A DNA stretch of 22,679 nucleotides from positions 1 through 22,679 of the forward strand of contig JAVBUR010000087.1 in NCBI GenBank assembly GCA_031555145.1, given 5' to 3'. Position 1 is the stretch's first letter. Every line of letters begins with the position of its first letter. Shown piece after piece: positions 1 through 8,443 of this stretch. The stretch is from JAJDIA01 sp031555145. Lineage in GTDB: Bacteria > Bacteroidota > Bacteroidia > Bacteroidales > Tannerellaceae. Position numbers and translations under genes: made by a program. The notes under the pieces were generated by a model. It was not told the DNA's origin and made no database searches. It saw nothing but the letters and a program-made list of their open reading frames with translations.

Positions 1-185
1 GGCGCGATTTATATATGATATCCACATATACCAGGGGCTTACACCCCTGGCTACGAACACGATACCCCTGACGGGGCATTTTCTCTATCGTGACTTCGAG
101 TTAGCCCCATACACGCATCAAAAGATGTGTATAGAGAGTAGCTTTCAAGGCGGGGAGCTAAGTTACTATCTTGACACACCCTCAT
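1..185. repeat. Dispersed hairpin-rich repeat, left copy (inverted relative to the copy at 22491-22659)
   Basis: Bases 1-79 match the reverse complement of the right-hand copy with few differences. A second matching block lies at about 118-143 (containing AGATGTGTATAGAGAGTAGC) and a third at about 172-184 (GACACACCCTCA). The element has two internal hairpins: a 7-bp stem at 31-50 (CCAGGGG, loop CTTACA, CCCCTGG) and a CCCC-TGAC-GGGG stem at 65-76. There is no reading frame or transposase in it, so it is a non-coding repeat of MITE or REP type. It starts at the window edge and may extend further left. Confidence 0.8.
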
Positions 186-198
186 GTCGATTTGAGGG
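179..198 (-). terminator. Possible hairpin terminator after the GH2 gene
   Basis: CCCTCA at 179-184 pairs with TGAGGG at 193-198, immediately beyond the stop codon of the minus-strand GH2 gene. No U-tract follows on the minus strand, so it would be a weak or Rho-independent-like stop at best. It overlaps the end of the left repeat. Confidence 0.3.
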
Positions 199-200
199 GG

Positions 201-3002
201 TTATTTCAACAGCCCTTTGAGTACTTCTTCCCTGATGGAGGCTGCCGGGCGGAAGGCGTCGGAGGCCATGTATTGTTCCACACTGCGACGGAACTGGCGG
301 GCGGCCGGACGACTGTCCAGGTCGTGCGTCAGGTCAGCGCCACACACCATCAGTTTGCCGTTGCCCAGCCGGGTTTCGAACAGCAGTCCCAGTTTCCGGT
401 TGGTAAACCAGTCGTCGATCACATGCAGCAGCGGACGGTAGTCGGCCGGGAAATCGTCCATCACGATGGCGGCGCTTCCGGTCACTACATCCCACCACTG
501 GTAATCGCTGTATCCTTCGTTCGGGAAAGCGTCCCATATGGGATGTGCAGGATCGCAGAAAATACCGAGCGTATGCGGCGCCTGTTTCCGTGTCCAGGCG
601 GTATTCCAAAAGATGGAGGAGAATCCGATCTTGATATCGCCTCCCTTGTCACCTTTCAATGCTTCCCGGGAGATGCAATAGAGCACACTGCCGCCTGCTT
701 TGGCACGGGCTACGGCTTCGTTGTAGTCGGTCGTGATATAGGGCTTTCCGCTGATCTCTTGTTCGGCCTTGGGATAGACCCAGAAGTTCCACCGGTTGGT
801 AAATTCCGTGCCTGCCACGCTGATGGTCAGGGCCAGTTGGGATGGCTTGGTGACGGACGACAGGTCGAAGCTGATATCCGTGATAGGGGTGCAGTTGTCG
901 TTCGGTAGGTCTTTGTTCGTTTTTCCGGAAGTGAGGACGTTGGCCGAGGCATCCGTGATTTGCCACTCGATGGTGGCGCCGGTCAAGGGCTGTTGTTCGA
1001 AATGGGCAACCTCTACAGCAGCGTTGAATGTCTCGTCGTTTGTCCACACCAGTTTGTGCATCCGTGCCAAGGGGACGGTACGGTTACAGAACATGCTGTA
1101 TTCCTTTCCGTCGACATAGCCTTTGGGATCCCAGAAGGGGTCGAGTACACCGACCAGGGCTGTTCCCTGTCCCGGAAAGTCATGCAGGTCGAGCAATTGG
1201 AAGCCGGCAAAACCGGGCGTACGCAGGGCTGCTTCAATATCCGCCTTGTAGCAAAGCGTTTGCAGACGACCGGAGGCAAACAGGAACGGGTCGGCCAGGT
1301 CACTCATATGGTGTTCGGCCAGTGTTTCACTGAATAATTCGAAATTGCGGGCTTTCAGGACGCCGGTATACTTGGCTGTTTCTTTCAGGTTCGGATAGAC
1401 GCACCATTGTCCGATCTCGTGACTGACGGTAGGCATCGACTTGGACTGTATGATGGTACGGAAATCATAATCCGTAGCGGGAGGCCGGGCATTGATAATG
1501 CTCCGCAGTCCGCTGCCCCATGCTTGGATACGGGGATTGGGGGTATTCCAATAATCGGCATTGGAGAGGTAGGGCCAACCGGCGGCTCCGGTGTAGACAC
1601 GCCGGGAGTCGTGCCCTTTCCAGTAGTCGACGAAACGACCCAGGTAGTCTACCTGGTTGGGACCGTCCGGTTCATTGCCATAGAGGAACAGGCAGAAAGA
1701 GGGGTGATTGCCGTATGCTTTCACGATGCGCTGGCTTTCGGCCATAAACCAATCGTCCATGGCGTCACCGTTGCCTACTGTCGTCCAACCGCCACACTCT
1801 ACCTGCAGGTAAATGCCTTCGCGGTCGGCCACGTCAAAGGCGACTTCCGGTGGACACCAGGAATGAAAACGGACGTGGTTCAGTCCGAATTCTTTGCAGC
1901 GACGGTATATCTTTTCCCAATAGGCCGGGTCCATGGAGGCATAGCCCGTCAAGGGGAAGATGGCGCATTCGAGCGTTCCCCGCAGGAAAACCGGTGTGCC
2001 GTTGAGATGGAAACGGGTTCCCTCGGCCTTGAACTCACGCATGCCGAACTGGGTAGAGTAGGAGTCTGTACCCGCTTTGGAGTCGAGCTTGACGTCCAAC
2101 TGATACAGGTTCGGTTCAAACTCCGACCAGGTGAGCATGTCTTCTCCCAGATCCAGGGAGTAGGAAAGCGTTGAACTGCCGGTATTGAATGGGATGTGTA
2201 CTGGTTTCAGCCCGGCTGGTTGGGCACAGTTGAAACTGCCGGTTGCGAGTAGTACCTCGACTGTTTCCTCCGGAACGGTTCCGGCAAACGAAACCACCAC
2301 CTGCGCTCTGCGGGCGTTGACGTCGGGGTATACCTGTACATCGTCGATATAAAACGAAGGACGGGCCGAAAGCGAGATATTACCTACGATACCGTTCCAG
2401 TTGCTTTGTGTATGGTCGGATACACTGTGTGCATTGATACCGATGGGAAGGTGTATCCGGTTGTCTACGCGGATGGATACCAATAGCTTGCCTGTTTCAT
2501 CGATCACATAGCGGTGCGGGGTTTGCAGGGTGTTGTTCGTGCCGGCTTCTTTCCCATTGATAAATAAGGTGGTCTCCCAGTGTGTACGTTCCAGTTCGAG
2601 TACCACATGCTTCCCTTTCCAGGAACCGGGGACATTGATCTCACGTTGATACCAGGCGACGCCGACGTAATGCTTTTCGGGTTGCAGCCAGAAAGGAATC
2701 TTGATATTTCCTTTCTGCCGGTACTTCTCATATTCCGCTGCTTTAAACCAGGCACTATCTACGATCTGTCCGGTCCAGGGAGTATGCAGATCGACATCGT
2801 TCCCGTATCCCTGCTCCTGCAAGGAACCGGGGAGCTGTATCTTGTCGGGCAACGTACCGGCATACCATTGTTCCTTGATGCCAACGTCTGTAGGATCCAG
2901 GGCGAACGCCCATTCGCCGGCCAGGTCGACCGGTTGGGTACTGTTGTTCCCGCAGGAGCAACACAACAGCGATAAGATTAACAAAAGAAAAGTGTTCTTC
3001 AT
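201..3002 (-). CDS. Glycoside hydrolase family 2 lipoprotein (beta-galactosidase/beta-glucuronidase-like)
   Basis: This 933-aa exo-acting glycoside hydrolase of clan GH-A cleaves a terminal beta-linked sugar by a retaining mechanism; the exact sugar cannot be read from sequence. The N-terminus is a lipoprotein-type signal (a run of Leu/Ile, then LCCSCGNNS, probable lipid-carrying Cys at 17), so it should sit on a membrane facing the periplasm or the outside. A jelly-roll sugar-binding domain follows at about 25-215, then an Ig-like domain to about 325 and the TIM barrel at about 330-600. In the barrel, E444 in LFLYGNEPDGPN is the expected acid/base and E529 in PTVSHEIGQW the expected nucleophile. 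Their spacing of 85 residues fits GH2. The remaining 330 residues are beta-rich accessory domains. It lies 46 nt downstream of the DUF5107 gene and is almost certainly co-transcribed with it. The start at 3002 directly precedes the signal peptide. Confidence 0.9.
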   Translation of the reverse strand: MKNTFLLLILSLLCCSCGNNSTQPVDLAGEWAFALDPTDVGIKEQWYAGTLPDKIQLPGSLQEQGYGNDVDLHTPWTGQIVDSAWFKAAEYEKYRQKGNIKIPFWLQPEKHYVGVAWYQREINVPGSWKGKHVVLELERTHWETTLFINGKEAGTNNTLQTPHRYVIDETGKLLVSIRVDNRIHLPIGINAHSVSDHTQSNWNGIVGNISLSARPSFYIDDVQVYPDVNARRAQVVVSFAGTVPEETVEVLLATGSFNCAQPAGLKPVHIPFNTGSSTLSYSLDLGEDMLTWSEFEPNLYQLDVKLDSKAGTDSYSTQFGMREFKAEGTRFHLNGTPVFLRGTLECAIFPLTGYASMDPAYWEKIYRRCKEFGLNHVRFHSWCPPEVAFDVADREGIYLQVECGGWTTVGNGDAMDDWFMAESQRIVKAYGNHPSFCLFLYGNEPDGPNQVDYLGRFVDYWKGHDSRRVYTGAAGWPYLSNADYWNTPNPRIQAWGSGLRSIINARPPATDYDFRTIIQSKSMPTVSHEIGQWCVYPNLKETAKYTGVLKARNFELFSETLAEHHMSDLADPFLFASGRLQTLCYKADIEAALRTPGFAGFQLLDLHDFPGQGTALVGVLDPFWDPKGYVDGKEYSMFCNRTVPLARMHKLVWTNDETFNAAVEVAHFEQQPLTGATIEWQITDASANVLTSGKTNKDLPNDNCTPITDISFDLSSVTKPSQLALTISVAGTEFTNRWNFWVYPKAEQEISGKPYITTDYNEAVARAKAGGSVLYCISREALKGDKGGDIKIGFSSIFWNTAWTRKQAPHTLGIFCDPAHPIWDAFPNEGYSDYQWWDVVTGSAAIVMDDFPADYRPLLHVIDDWFTNRKLGLLFETRLGNGKLMVCGADLTHDLDSRPAARQFRRSVEQYMASDAFRPAASIREEVLKGLLK

Positions 3003-3048
3003 CTTCGATGTATTTGATATTGATAGTTCTCCTTCCTTACCTATCTTC

Positions 3049-6000
3049 TTAGCCCTTCAAGCCAAGGTGTCCCAGCTCCATCACATGGAGGCAGTGCATT
3101 CGGTTACGCGCATCCAGATCGTCGTCCCAGATCGCCAGATCGGGCAGTGATACGGCAAAGTAATCGATCCGGCAATGGTCGTCCAGATGCTTCTCACCAT
3201 AATGGACGAGCTTGCGGAAACAGTTGCAGGCGCTTGCCTCATCGCCCAGGGCACGCCAGGCCAATCCCTGGTAAAAGATCTTGTCGGGCGAGGCGTCATT
3301 GTAGAAGAAGGCCTGCGTCGGTTCGGTAGCGCCGCGGGTGGCTTTCCCGAAGAAGGAACGGGCTTGTGGCTCATCTCCCAAGCCGCGGTAGACAATGCCC
3401 TTATAATAATTCACTTCATTCTCTTCGAGGGTGGGCAGCTTTCCTTCGCCCAGGTTATGTGGATAGGCGTCTGTTTCGTGTAAGAGGGAGAGGGCGTCGG
3501 CAAACCGGTTCTCGGTGATTGCCCGTTTGGCCAGTTCTAACCGGCATAGTACAAACTGTCCCGTTACCTTTCCTTCGCCCCCTTCCCAGGGGTGAAAGGT
3601 GTGCGAGGCGATCAGGTCGCGTGCCTGCTCGTAGGCACCCAGTTGGTTGTAGAGGGTGATGCGCTCGATATATAGGTCGTCGCGTTGTTCGACCAATGGC
3701 AAATGCGTTTCGAGGAAGGCCAGGCGTTCGGCGTGCGGCCGGTCCAGTTTCTTATACAACTGGTCCAGTTCCATCAGGATACGGGCATCGGTGGTGTCGA
3801 GGGCAAAGGCTCGTTCGAGCATGTCGCAGGCTTTGGCCTTCTCCTGCTGTTTATTGTAATAGGCTAAAGCCAGGTTACGGCAAACGGTGGGGAAGGAGCC
3901 GTCCAACGCCACCGAGCGTTCCCAGCATTCGATCGCTTCGGGATACTGCCGGGCGGCATACCAGAAGTTCCCCAGGTAGTAAGGGGCTTTCGCATCCGCA
4001 GGATTCATGCGCATGGCATCCTGCAGGATATTCACCTCTTCGATGCGGTTGGGGAAGCAGCAGGTCGCCGGCATTTGCGCGGCGGTGTGATAATATGCCT
4101 CCGCTTTTTCGGTATCACCTGTTTGCGCTGCCAGATAGCCCAGCAGGTAATAAGCCATCGGATAGGTGGCCTGTTCGCCGGCGGTATAGGCCGACAGCAA
4201 CGCATGGGCTTCCTCATACAGGCCGGCGGCGGCAAAGTCGAGGGCGTATTCCATATACGTATGTACGCGATCACCCATCAGGGCGGTCAGTTCATTTAGT
4301 GCGTCGCCGTCGCCGGTCAGCAGGTATTGCTCGAAACGGCAACCCAGGTTGAATCCGTCGATCTGCAGCGACTCGTTGATCCATTGCAGGGCGTCTTCGA
4401 ACCGTCCCATTTTACGCAAGGCGGAGGCTTTCAACTGCCGGGCTTTGTGGTTATGCCAGTTGCGGACAAGGCTGCGTTCGGTCTTTTCCAGTACGGACGA
4501 CCAGGTGGGGATCGTATGCCGTGGCCTGGAGGCTACCGAGTCGCCGGCTTGCATCCAGCAGGCTTCAATCTGTGCCAGGCTGAGGTAGGCGGCATCCTGC
4601 CAGGCGGCGTTCCAGGCTGATTTGAAGAAGGCATCATAGGCCTCTTCCAATCGGTTTTGCATTTTCAGGCACCAGCCGAGGTTGTAGTAAGGTTCGCCGT
4701 CATAGGGGTTGGGGTTGCGTTCGGTCAGTGTCTCGACCGCTTGGCGGAAATAGGGTTCAGCCTGGACGAATTGTCCCCAACGCATATGGAGCAACCCGGC
4801 GGCGTTATTGCAACGGACGTCACCTGGCTCGCGGCGCAGGGCTTCCTCGTAGTAATCCATCGGACGGTAGGTGGCATGGCGATATTGTTCAAGGTGCAGA
4901 CCGGTGAGGTAAAGCTGTTCGATGGAAGTGATATCCGTCGGGTCTTTGGCGGCACGGGCGGCATCGGGCAACTCCTTTGTTTCGGGGAGGGAAGCCTGAT
5001 AGGCGATCAGCAGGGAGCCACGGTTGTCGCGCACTTCGAGGGACAGTTCTTCCGGCAGGTCAGTGCCGGTATCCACTACGACGGCATAGGGGTGGGCGGG
5101 TGATACATCTACCGTTCGGTCGAGATAGATCTTTCCCGCCGTATGCCGAAGCAGGATATGCAGACCGTCGAAAGCGCTGGTGGTATAGAGGACGACTTCG
5201 GTCTTACCGGCTTTAGTGTCTACCCGCAGGATCGCATCCTTGCTGGCATTCTTCACGTAACCGACTTCGGCATAGGGCATGAAATACTGCACCCACGACT
5301 TTTCTTCATACGGTTGCAGCCAACTGAAGTCGGGTTGGTTGTCGGTAAACACGCCGGTCATCAGCTCGATATACGGGCCGTCTTCATCCGTCAGGTTGCG
5401 GTCCCAGGCCTGGCCGAAGTCGCTGTTGCCCCAGGTCCACTGTTTCTTGCCGGGCGAGACATGGTGATCGGCGACATGCAAGAGGCCGCCGCGCACGTCT
5501 TCTTCATATCCTCCCACGAAATCATAGTCCGACCGGATGGCCATATACGAGGTCGGGACAGGGATATTTTTATATTTTGAGATATCGACGCCTGCCGAGT
5601 AGTCTTGTTTATAGTATACGCCGGTGGCAATGGGGAACTTCGACACATCGCGTTTGCCGTGGTCGAATACGGCATGTACATCGGGCGGGAAGACCGAATG
5701 GTAGCGGTCGTTCACCACCACGGCCGGATTGGCCCACCACAGGAATGTCTGCGGGAAAGGTGTCCGGTTGTATACCTGCACCTTGATCTCGAGATATGCC
5801 TTGCCGGGGTGGAGTGTAAAGCCTTGCATCCCTTTCGTGCGGAACATACGTTCCACCTCGTTGCACCAGACGGTTTTACTGCCGTCGGCATTCTCTACGA
5901 TGCGACACTCGGTCGGCAGGAAGGTGGAGGGACGGTGGTGTTGCGGCCAGTTAAACTCGATCCCGCCGGATATCCAGGGGCCGGTCAGGCCGACTAAGGC

Positions 6001-6348
6001 CGGTTTGATCACCTGGTTGTAATAGACGAAATGACGTTGTTTCACTTTATCGTAGGCCATCTGTACACGGCCGCCCAATTCAGGAAGTATCATAATCTTG
6101 AGGTACTCATTCTCGAGGAAGAGGGCGCGATAGGGTTTGTCTTTCTTCTCGTCGCAAATCTTTTCGATCACCGGGTACGGATAGACCGTGCCGCTACTTC
6201 CCTGGTACACCCGCTTTTCGAGGAATACAGGATTCTTCTCTTCCTGCCCTACTTCATAGGTGGGAAGCTTGATCGTTTCTTCCCACGCCCGTACTTCCCC
6301 TTCGCGGGTGACGGTGGTCTGAATGAGATATTCGGTTATTTTCTCCAT
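3049..6348 (-). CDS. DUF5107 domain protein with C-terminal TPR repeats
   Basis: This 1099-aa protein has no signal peptide and so is probably cytoplasmic. Residues ~1-400 resemble DUF5107, a domain with a galactose-mutarotase-like beta-sandwich. Recognisable stretches include ILPELGGRVQMAYDK, GGIEFNWPQHHRPSTF and WTWGNSDFGQAWDRNL. The conserved His, Glu and Trp residues suggest a carbohydrate-binding or sugar-modifying pocket. From about residue 480 to the end there are many tetratricopeptide repeats, for example AEPYFRQAVETL and PYYLGNFWYAARQYPEAIE, which form a helical scaffold. It is first of a tight pair with the GH2 gene and follows the MFS porter. Similar proteins sit next to sugar hydrolases and porters in Bacteroidetes, so a role in handling the imported sugar is likely but inferred. 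The start at 6348 is the first Met of the conserved N-terminus. No clear promoter is visible just upstream. Confidence 0.85.
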   Translation of the reverse strand: MEKITEYLIQTTVTREGEVRAWEETIKLPTYEVGQEEKNPVFLEKRVYQGSSGTVYPYPVIEKICDEKKDKPYRALFLENEYLKIMILPELGGRVQMAYDKVKQRHFVYYNQVIKPALVGLTGPWISGGIEFNWPQHHRPSTFLPTECRIVENADGSKTVWCNEVERMFRTKGMQGFTLHPGKAYLEIKVQVYNRTPFPQTFLWWANPAVVVNDRYHSVFPPDVHAVFDHGKRDVSKFPIATGVYYKQDYSAGVDISKYKNIPVPTSYMAIRSDYDFVGGYEEDVRGGLLHVADHHVSPGKKQWTWGNSDFGQAWDRNLTDEDGPYIELMTGVFTDNQPDFSWLQPYEEKSWVQYFMPYAEVGYVKNASKDAILRVDTKAGKTEVVLYTTSAFDGLHILLRHTAGKIYLDRTVDVSPAHPYAVVVDTGTDLPEELSLEVRDNRGSLLIAYQASLPETKELPDAARAAKDPTDITSIEQLYLTGLHLEQYRHATYRPMDYYEEALRREPGDVRCNNAAGLLHMRWGQFVQAEPYFRQAVETLTERNPNPYDGEPYYNLGWCLKMQNRLEEAYDAFFKSAWNAAWQDAAYLSLAQIEACWMQAGDSVASRPRHTIPTWSSVLEKTERSLVRNWHNHKARQLKASALRKMGRFEDALQWINESLQIDGFNLGCRFEQYLLTGDGDALNELTALMGDRVHTYMEYALDFAAAGLYEEAHALLSAYTAGEQATYPMAYYLLGYLAAQTGDTEKAEAYYHTAAQMPATCCFPNRIEEVNILQDAMRMNPADAKAPYYLGNFWYAARQYPEAIECWERSVALDGSFPTVCRNLALAYYNKQQEKAKACDMLERAFALDTTDARILMELDQLYKKLDRPHAERLAFLETHLPLVEQRDDLYIERITLYNQLGAYEQARDLIASHTFHPWEGGEGKVTGQFVLCRLELAKRAITENRFADALSLLHETDAYPHNLGEGKLPTLEENEVNYYKGIVYRGLGDEPQARSFFGKATRGATEPTQAFFYNDASPDKIFYQGLAWRALGDEASACNCFRKLVHYGEKHLDDHCRIDYFAVSLPDLAIWDDDLDARNRMHCLHVMELGHLGLKG

Positions 6349-6382
6349 ACTGTTTTTCTATATCATGTAGGGTCTTCCACGT

Positions 6383-6596
6383 CTGAAGGAGTGTCTGCGT
6401 TTCCCCTCTTGAGAGGGGGCAGGGGGTGTGTGACGAGCGAAGCGAGCTTGGTCTACGTATTACGGGTTTACTTAAGCTTATATAGAGATATGTGGATAGC
6501 GTTTGTTACGATGATATAGATTCCTAAACCTCGCTCGCTCTACTCGTCACACACCCTCTGCCCCCTCTCAAGAGGGAAACGTAAACACTCCTTCAG
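6383..6596. repeat. Long inverted repeat between the MFS and DUF5107 genes
   Basis: The left arm at about 6383-6446 (beginning CTGAAGGAGTGTCTGCGTTT) is nearly the reverse complement of the right arm at about 6532-6596 (ending AACACTCCTTCAG). The ~85 nt between them are AT-rich. Each arm holds its own palindrome (CCTCTTGAGAGG-type) and a GTGTGTGACGAG box. Parts of the arms resemble 22498-22535 in the right-hand repeat (GTCTGAAGGGGTGCTTGCG), so the arms belong to the same dispersed repeat family. A transcript reading through would fold into a long stem. Confidence 0.8.
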
Positions 6597-6639
6597 AATT
6601 GGGATACACCTACTTATTTATATTGTTGATACTTCCTTT

Positions 6640-8019
6640 TTATCTTGTTAATTCTTTCTCTATTTCTTCCAGTGATTTTCCTTTTGTCTCGGGCAGCATC
6701 ATCCGGATAAAGATAAAGCCGAGGATGCAAATCACGCCGTATAACCAGAAGGTGCCATACGATCCCAGTCCTTTATTCAGCAGCGGGAAGGTATAGGTCA
6801 GCACGAAACAGGCGGTCCACAGGGAGAACGTAGCCACTGCCATTGCCATGCCCCGGATGCGTGTCGGGAAAATCTCAGCAATCACCACCCACACCACCGG
6901 CGCCAGTGTCATTGCATAGCAGGCAATCGCCAATACAACCAGGGCAAGCACTGCCCAACCGGTCACCTCGAAATAATAGCAACCGCCCAGTATGGCATAC
7001 ACGCAGGCCAGGCCGGCCGCCCCGAACAACAACAACGCCCGGCGTCCGATGCGGTCGACTGCATACATTCCGACGAACGTAAATAACACATTCGTCACCC
7101 CTGTCACTACAATATTAAATAGGATATCAGAGACTCCGTAACCGGCGGCCGCAAAGATCTCTTGTGCGTAGTTGAATATCACATTGATGCCGCACCATTG
7201 CTGAAAGGCGGCAATGACGATCCCGATCAGCAGTATGCGGGGCATCTTGCCTTCGAACAGCATCCGGAAATTTGCGGCCTGGGTGGAAGCCTGAGCCGTC
7301 GACCGGATCTCTTCTATTTCCCTGCGGGCATAACCGGCACCGCCCAGGCGGGAAAGGATGCCTTCCGCCTTCTCGTAATGCGACCGGCTGGCCAGCCACC
7401 GGGGGCTTTCGGGAATACAAAATACCGTCATAAAGAACAGCACGGCAGGAATGGCGCCGGACCAAAACATCCATCGCCAACCTTGTTGTCCGTTCCACGA
7501 CATGAAGATGTCTTCACCTGCCGTTACCGGATCGGCAATCAGCCAATTCACGAGTTGTGCCGACAGTATACCCAGCACAATCGTCAGCTGGTTGATAGAC
7601 ACAAACTTCCCCCTGACATCGGCCGGCGATACCTCGGCAATATACATCGGCGACAGGTTCGAAGCGATACCAATCCCTATGCCTCCCAATACCCGATAGA
7701 AGATAAACCAGTCGAGCCGATCGACTGCCCCTGTACCAACCGCCGCCACAATAAAGATAACGGCCGCCGTTAGCATCAACGGTTTCCGTCCGTAGCGGTC
7801 AGACAAGCTCCCCGATACCATTACCCCCAGCAAACAACCGAGGATAGCGCTTCCCATCACCCATCCCTGCATGGCAGGCGAGCCGGTAATATCGAAGAAC
7901 ACTTCATAAAATGGCTTGGCGCCGCCAATCACCACCCAGTCATACCCGAACAGGAATCCACCCATGGCCGATACCAGGGATATAAAGACCAAATACGAAC
8001 GATTGTTTCTTTCTTTCAT
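6640..8019 (-). CDS. MFS sugar:proton symporter (sugar porter family, XylE-like)
   Basis: This 459-aa inner-membrane protein has about 12 transmembrane helices and the full set of sugar-porter signatures. These are GGFLFGYDWVVIGG in helix 1, SDRYGRKP in loop 2-3, YRVLGGIGIGIAS, PESPRWL after helix 6, QQWCGINVIFNYA in helix 7, VDRIGRRALLL in loop 8-9 and PETKGKSLEEIEKEL after helix 12. Family members import monosaccharides such as xylose, galactose or glucose with H+. The substrate here is not determinable, but the neighbours (DUF5107/TPR and GH2) point to the product released by the GH2 enzyme. It is the first gene of the minus-strand cluster and is separated from the DUF5107 gene by 291 nt carrying a long inverted repeat, so coupling of the two may be partial. 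Length is normal for the family. Confidence 0.93.
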   Translation of the reverse strand: MKERNNRSYLVFISLVSAMGGFLFGYDWVVIGGAKPFYEVFFDITGSPAMQGWVMGSAILGCLLGVMVSGSLSDRYGRKPLMLTAAVIFIVAAVGTGAVDRLDWFIFYRVLGGIGIGIASNLSPMYIAEVSPADVRGKFVSINQLTIVLGILSAQLVNWLIADPVTAGEDIFMSWNGQQGWRWMFWSGAIPAVLFFMTVFCIPESPRWLASRSHYEKAEGILSRLGGAGYARREIEEIRSTAQASTQAANFRMLFEGKMPRILLIGIVIAAFQQWCGINVIFNYAQEIFAAAGYGVSDILFNIVVTGVTNVLFTFVGMYAVDRIGRRALLLFGAAGLACVYAILGGCYYFEVTGWAVLALVVLAIACYAMTLAPVVWVVIAEIFPTRIRGMAMAVATFSLWTACFVLTYTFPLLNKGLGSYGTFWLYGVICILGFIFIRMMLPETKGKSLEEIEKELTR

Positions 8020-8038
8020 AACGTATGTATTAACGAGA

Positions 8039-8066
8039 CAAAAATAAGGTTGTTTTTGCTACCAAA
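8039..8066 (-). promoter_or_regulatory. Possible promoter of the MFS gene
   Basis: Read on the minus strand, 8046-8039 is TATTTTTG, which fits the Bacteroidetes -7 box TAnnTTTG. A TTTG at 8066-8063 could be the -33 box. The 16-nt spacer is shorter than the usual ~19-21, so the -33 assignment is weak. The -7 box lies 19 nt upstream of the start codon. Confidence 0.35.
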
Positions 8067-8393
8067 GGATGCACGTATTTACGATGAACATGTAGAATAT
8101 CACTATTTTGGTTTCTTCTGAGATCTCCCGGCACACTTTGCTAAGCAGGCAATTATCAACTAAGCTATATTTTTGGGTTTTTATGTGTGGGAGGGGTATA
8201 GGAAACATATAGGCAACATATAGGCATGTAATAGGCATATAGGTGACGCGCCCATCGAACCGGAGCACGTCCAATCACCGCAGTCCAGATACAAAAGGGT
8301 AGTTGTGACGGTTATGCCAAGTAAGGGAGCGACAAGGATACGCCGAGCGACAAGAGTTATTTAAAACCTGCATTACTATTTTTTCAATGGTTA
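8067..8393. other. Non-coding divergent intergenic region
   Basis: This stretch separates the minus-strand sugar locus from the plus-strand STAND pair. It contains the 11-bp iterated repeat at 8200-8243 and then a more GC-rich stretch (about 8247-8350) with GAGCGACAAG occurring twice. No convincing gene, tRNA or attachment site is visible. It marks the left edge of the AT-rich island. Confidence 0.5.
8200..8243. repeat. Short tandem 11-bp repeats
   Basis: The units AGGAAACATAT, AGGCAACATAT and AGGCATGTAAT are followed by a partial AGGCATAT and AGG. Four spaced AGG-x-ATAT units with an 11-bp period put the same DNA face forward about once per helical turn, as operator iterons do. They lie ~150 nt upstream of the STAND pair promoter. 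Confidence 0.6.
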
Positions 8394-8424
8394 TTGGTCG
8401 GCTGGTTTTATTTTCCTATATTTG
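8394..8424 (+). promoter_or_regulatory. Bacteroidetes-type promoter of the STAND two-gene unit
   Basis: TATATTTG at 8417-8424 matches the -7 consensus TAnnTTTG exactly. TTGG at 8394-8397 lies 19 nt before it as a near -33 box. Transcription would begin near 8431, giving a leader of only about 13 nt before the ATG at 8444. Confidence 0.65.
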
Positions 8425-8443
8425 CTAATCCCTTGTTTTGTTG

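Noticed and set aside
1..185. Insertion sequence or transposon end
   Set aside because: The repeat has no transposase and no target duplication could be seen at the window edge, so only a non-coding repeat is claimed.
171..908. Long plus-strand open frames opposite the GH2 and DUF5107 genes (for example 171-908, 1407-2174, 4657-5103)
   Set aside because: They lie antisense to strongly supported genes of high GC content and have no recognisable domain character; they are shadows of codon use.
8200..8243. CRISPR array
   Set aside because: Units are 11 bp without spacers and there are no cas genes.
8247..8393. Attachment site or tRNA remnant at the left edge of the AT-rich island
   Set aside because: No direct repeat of it was found near 14507-14926, and no tRNA-like fold or integrase gene is present.
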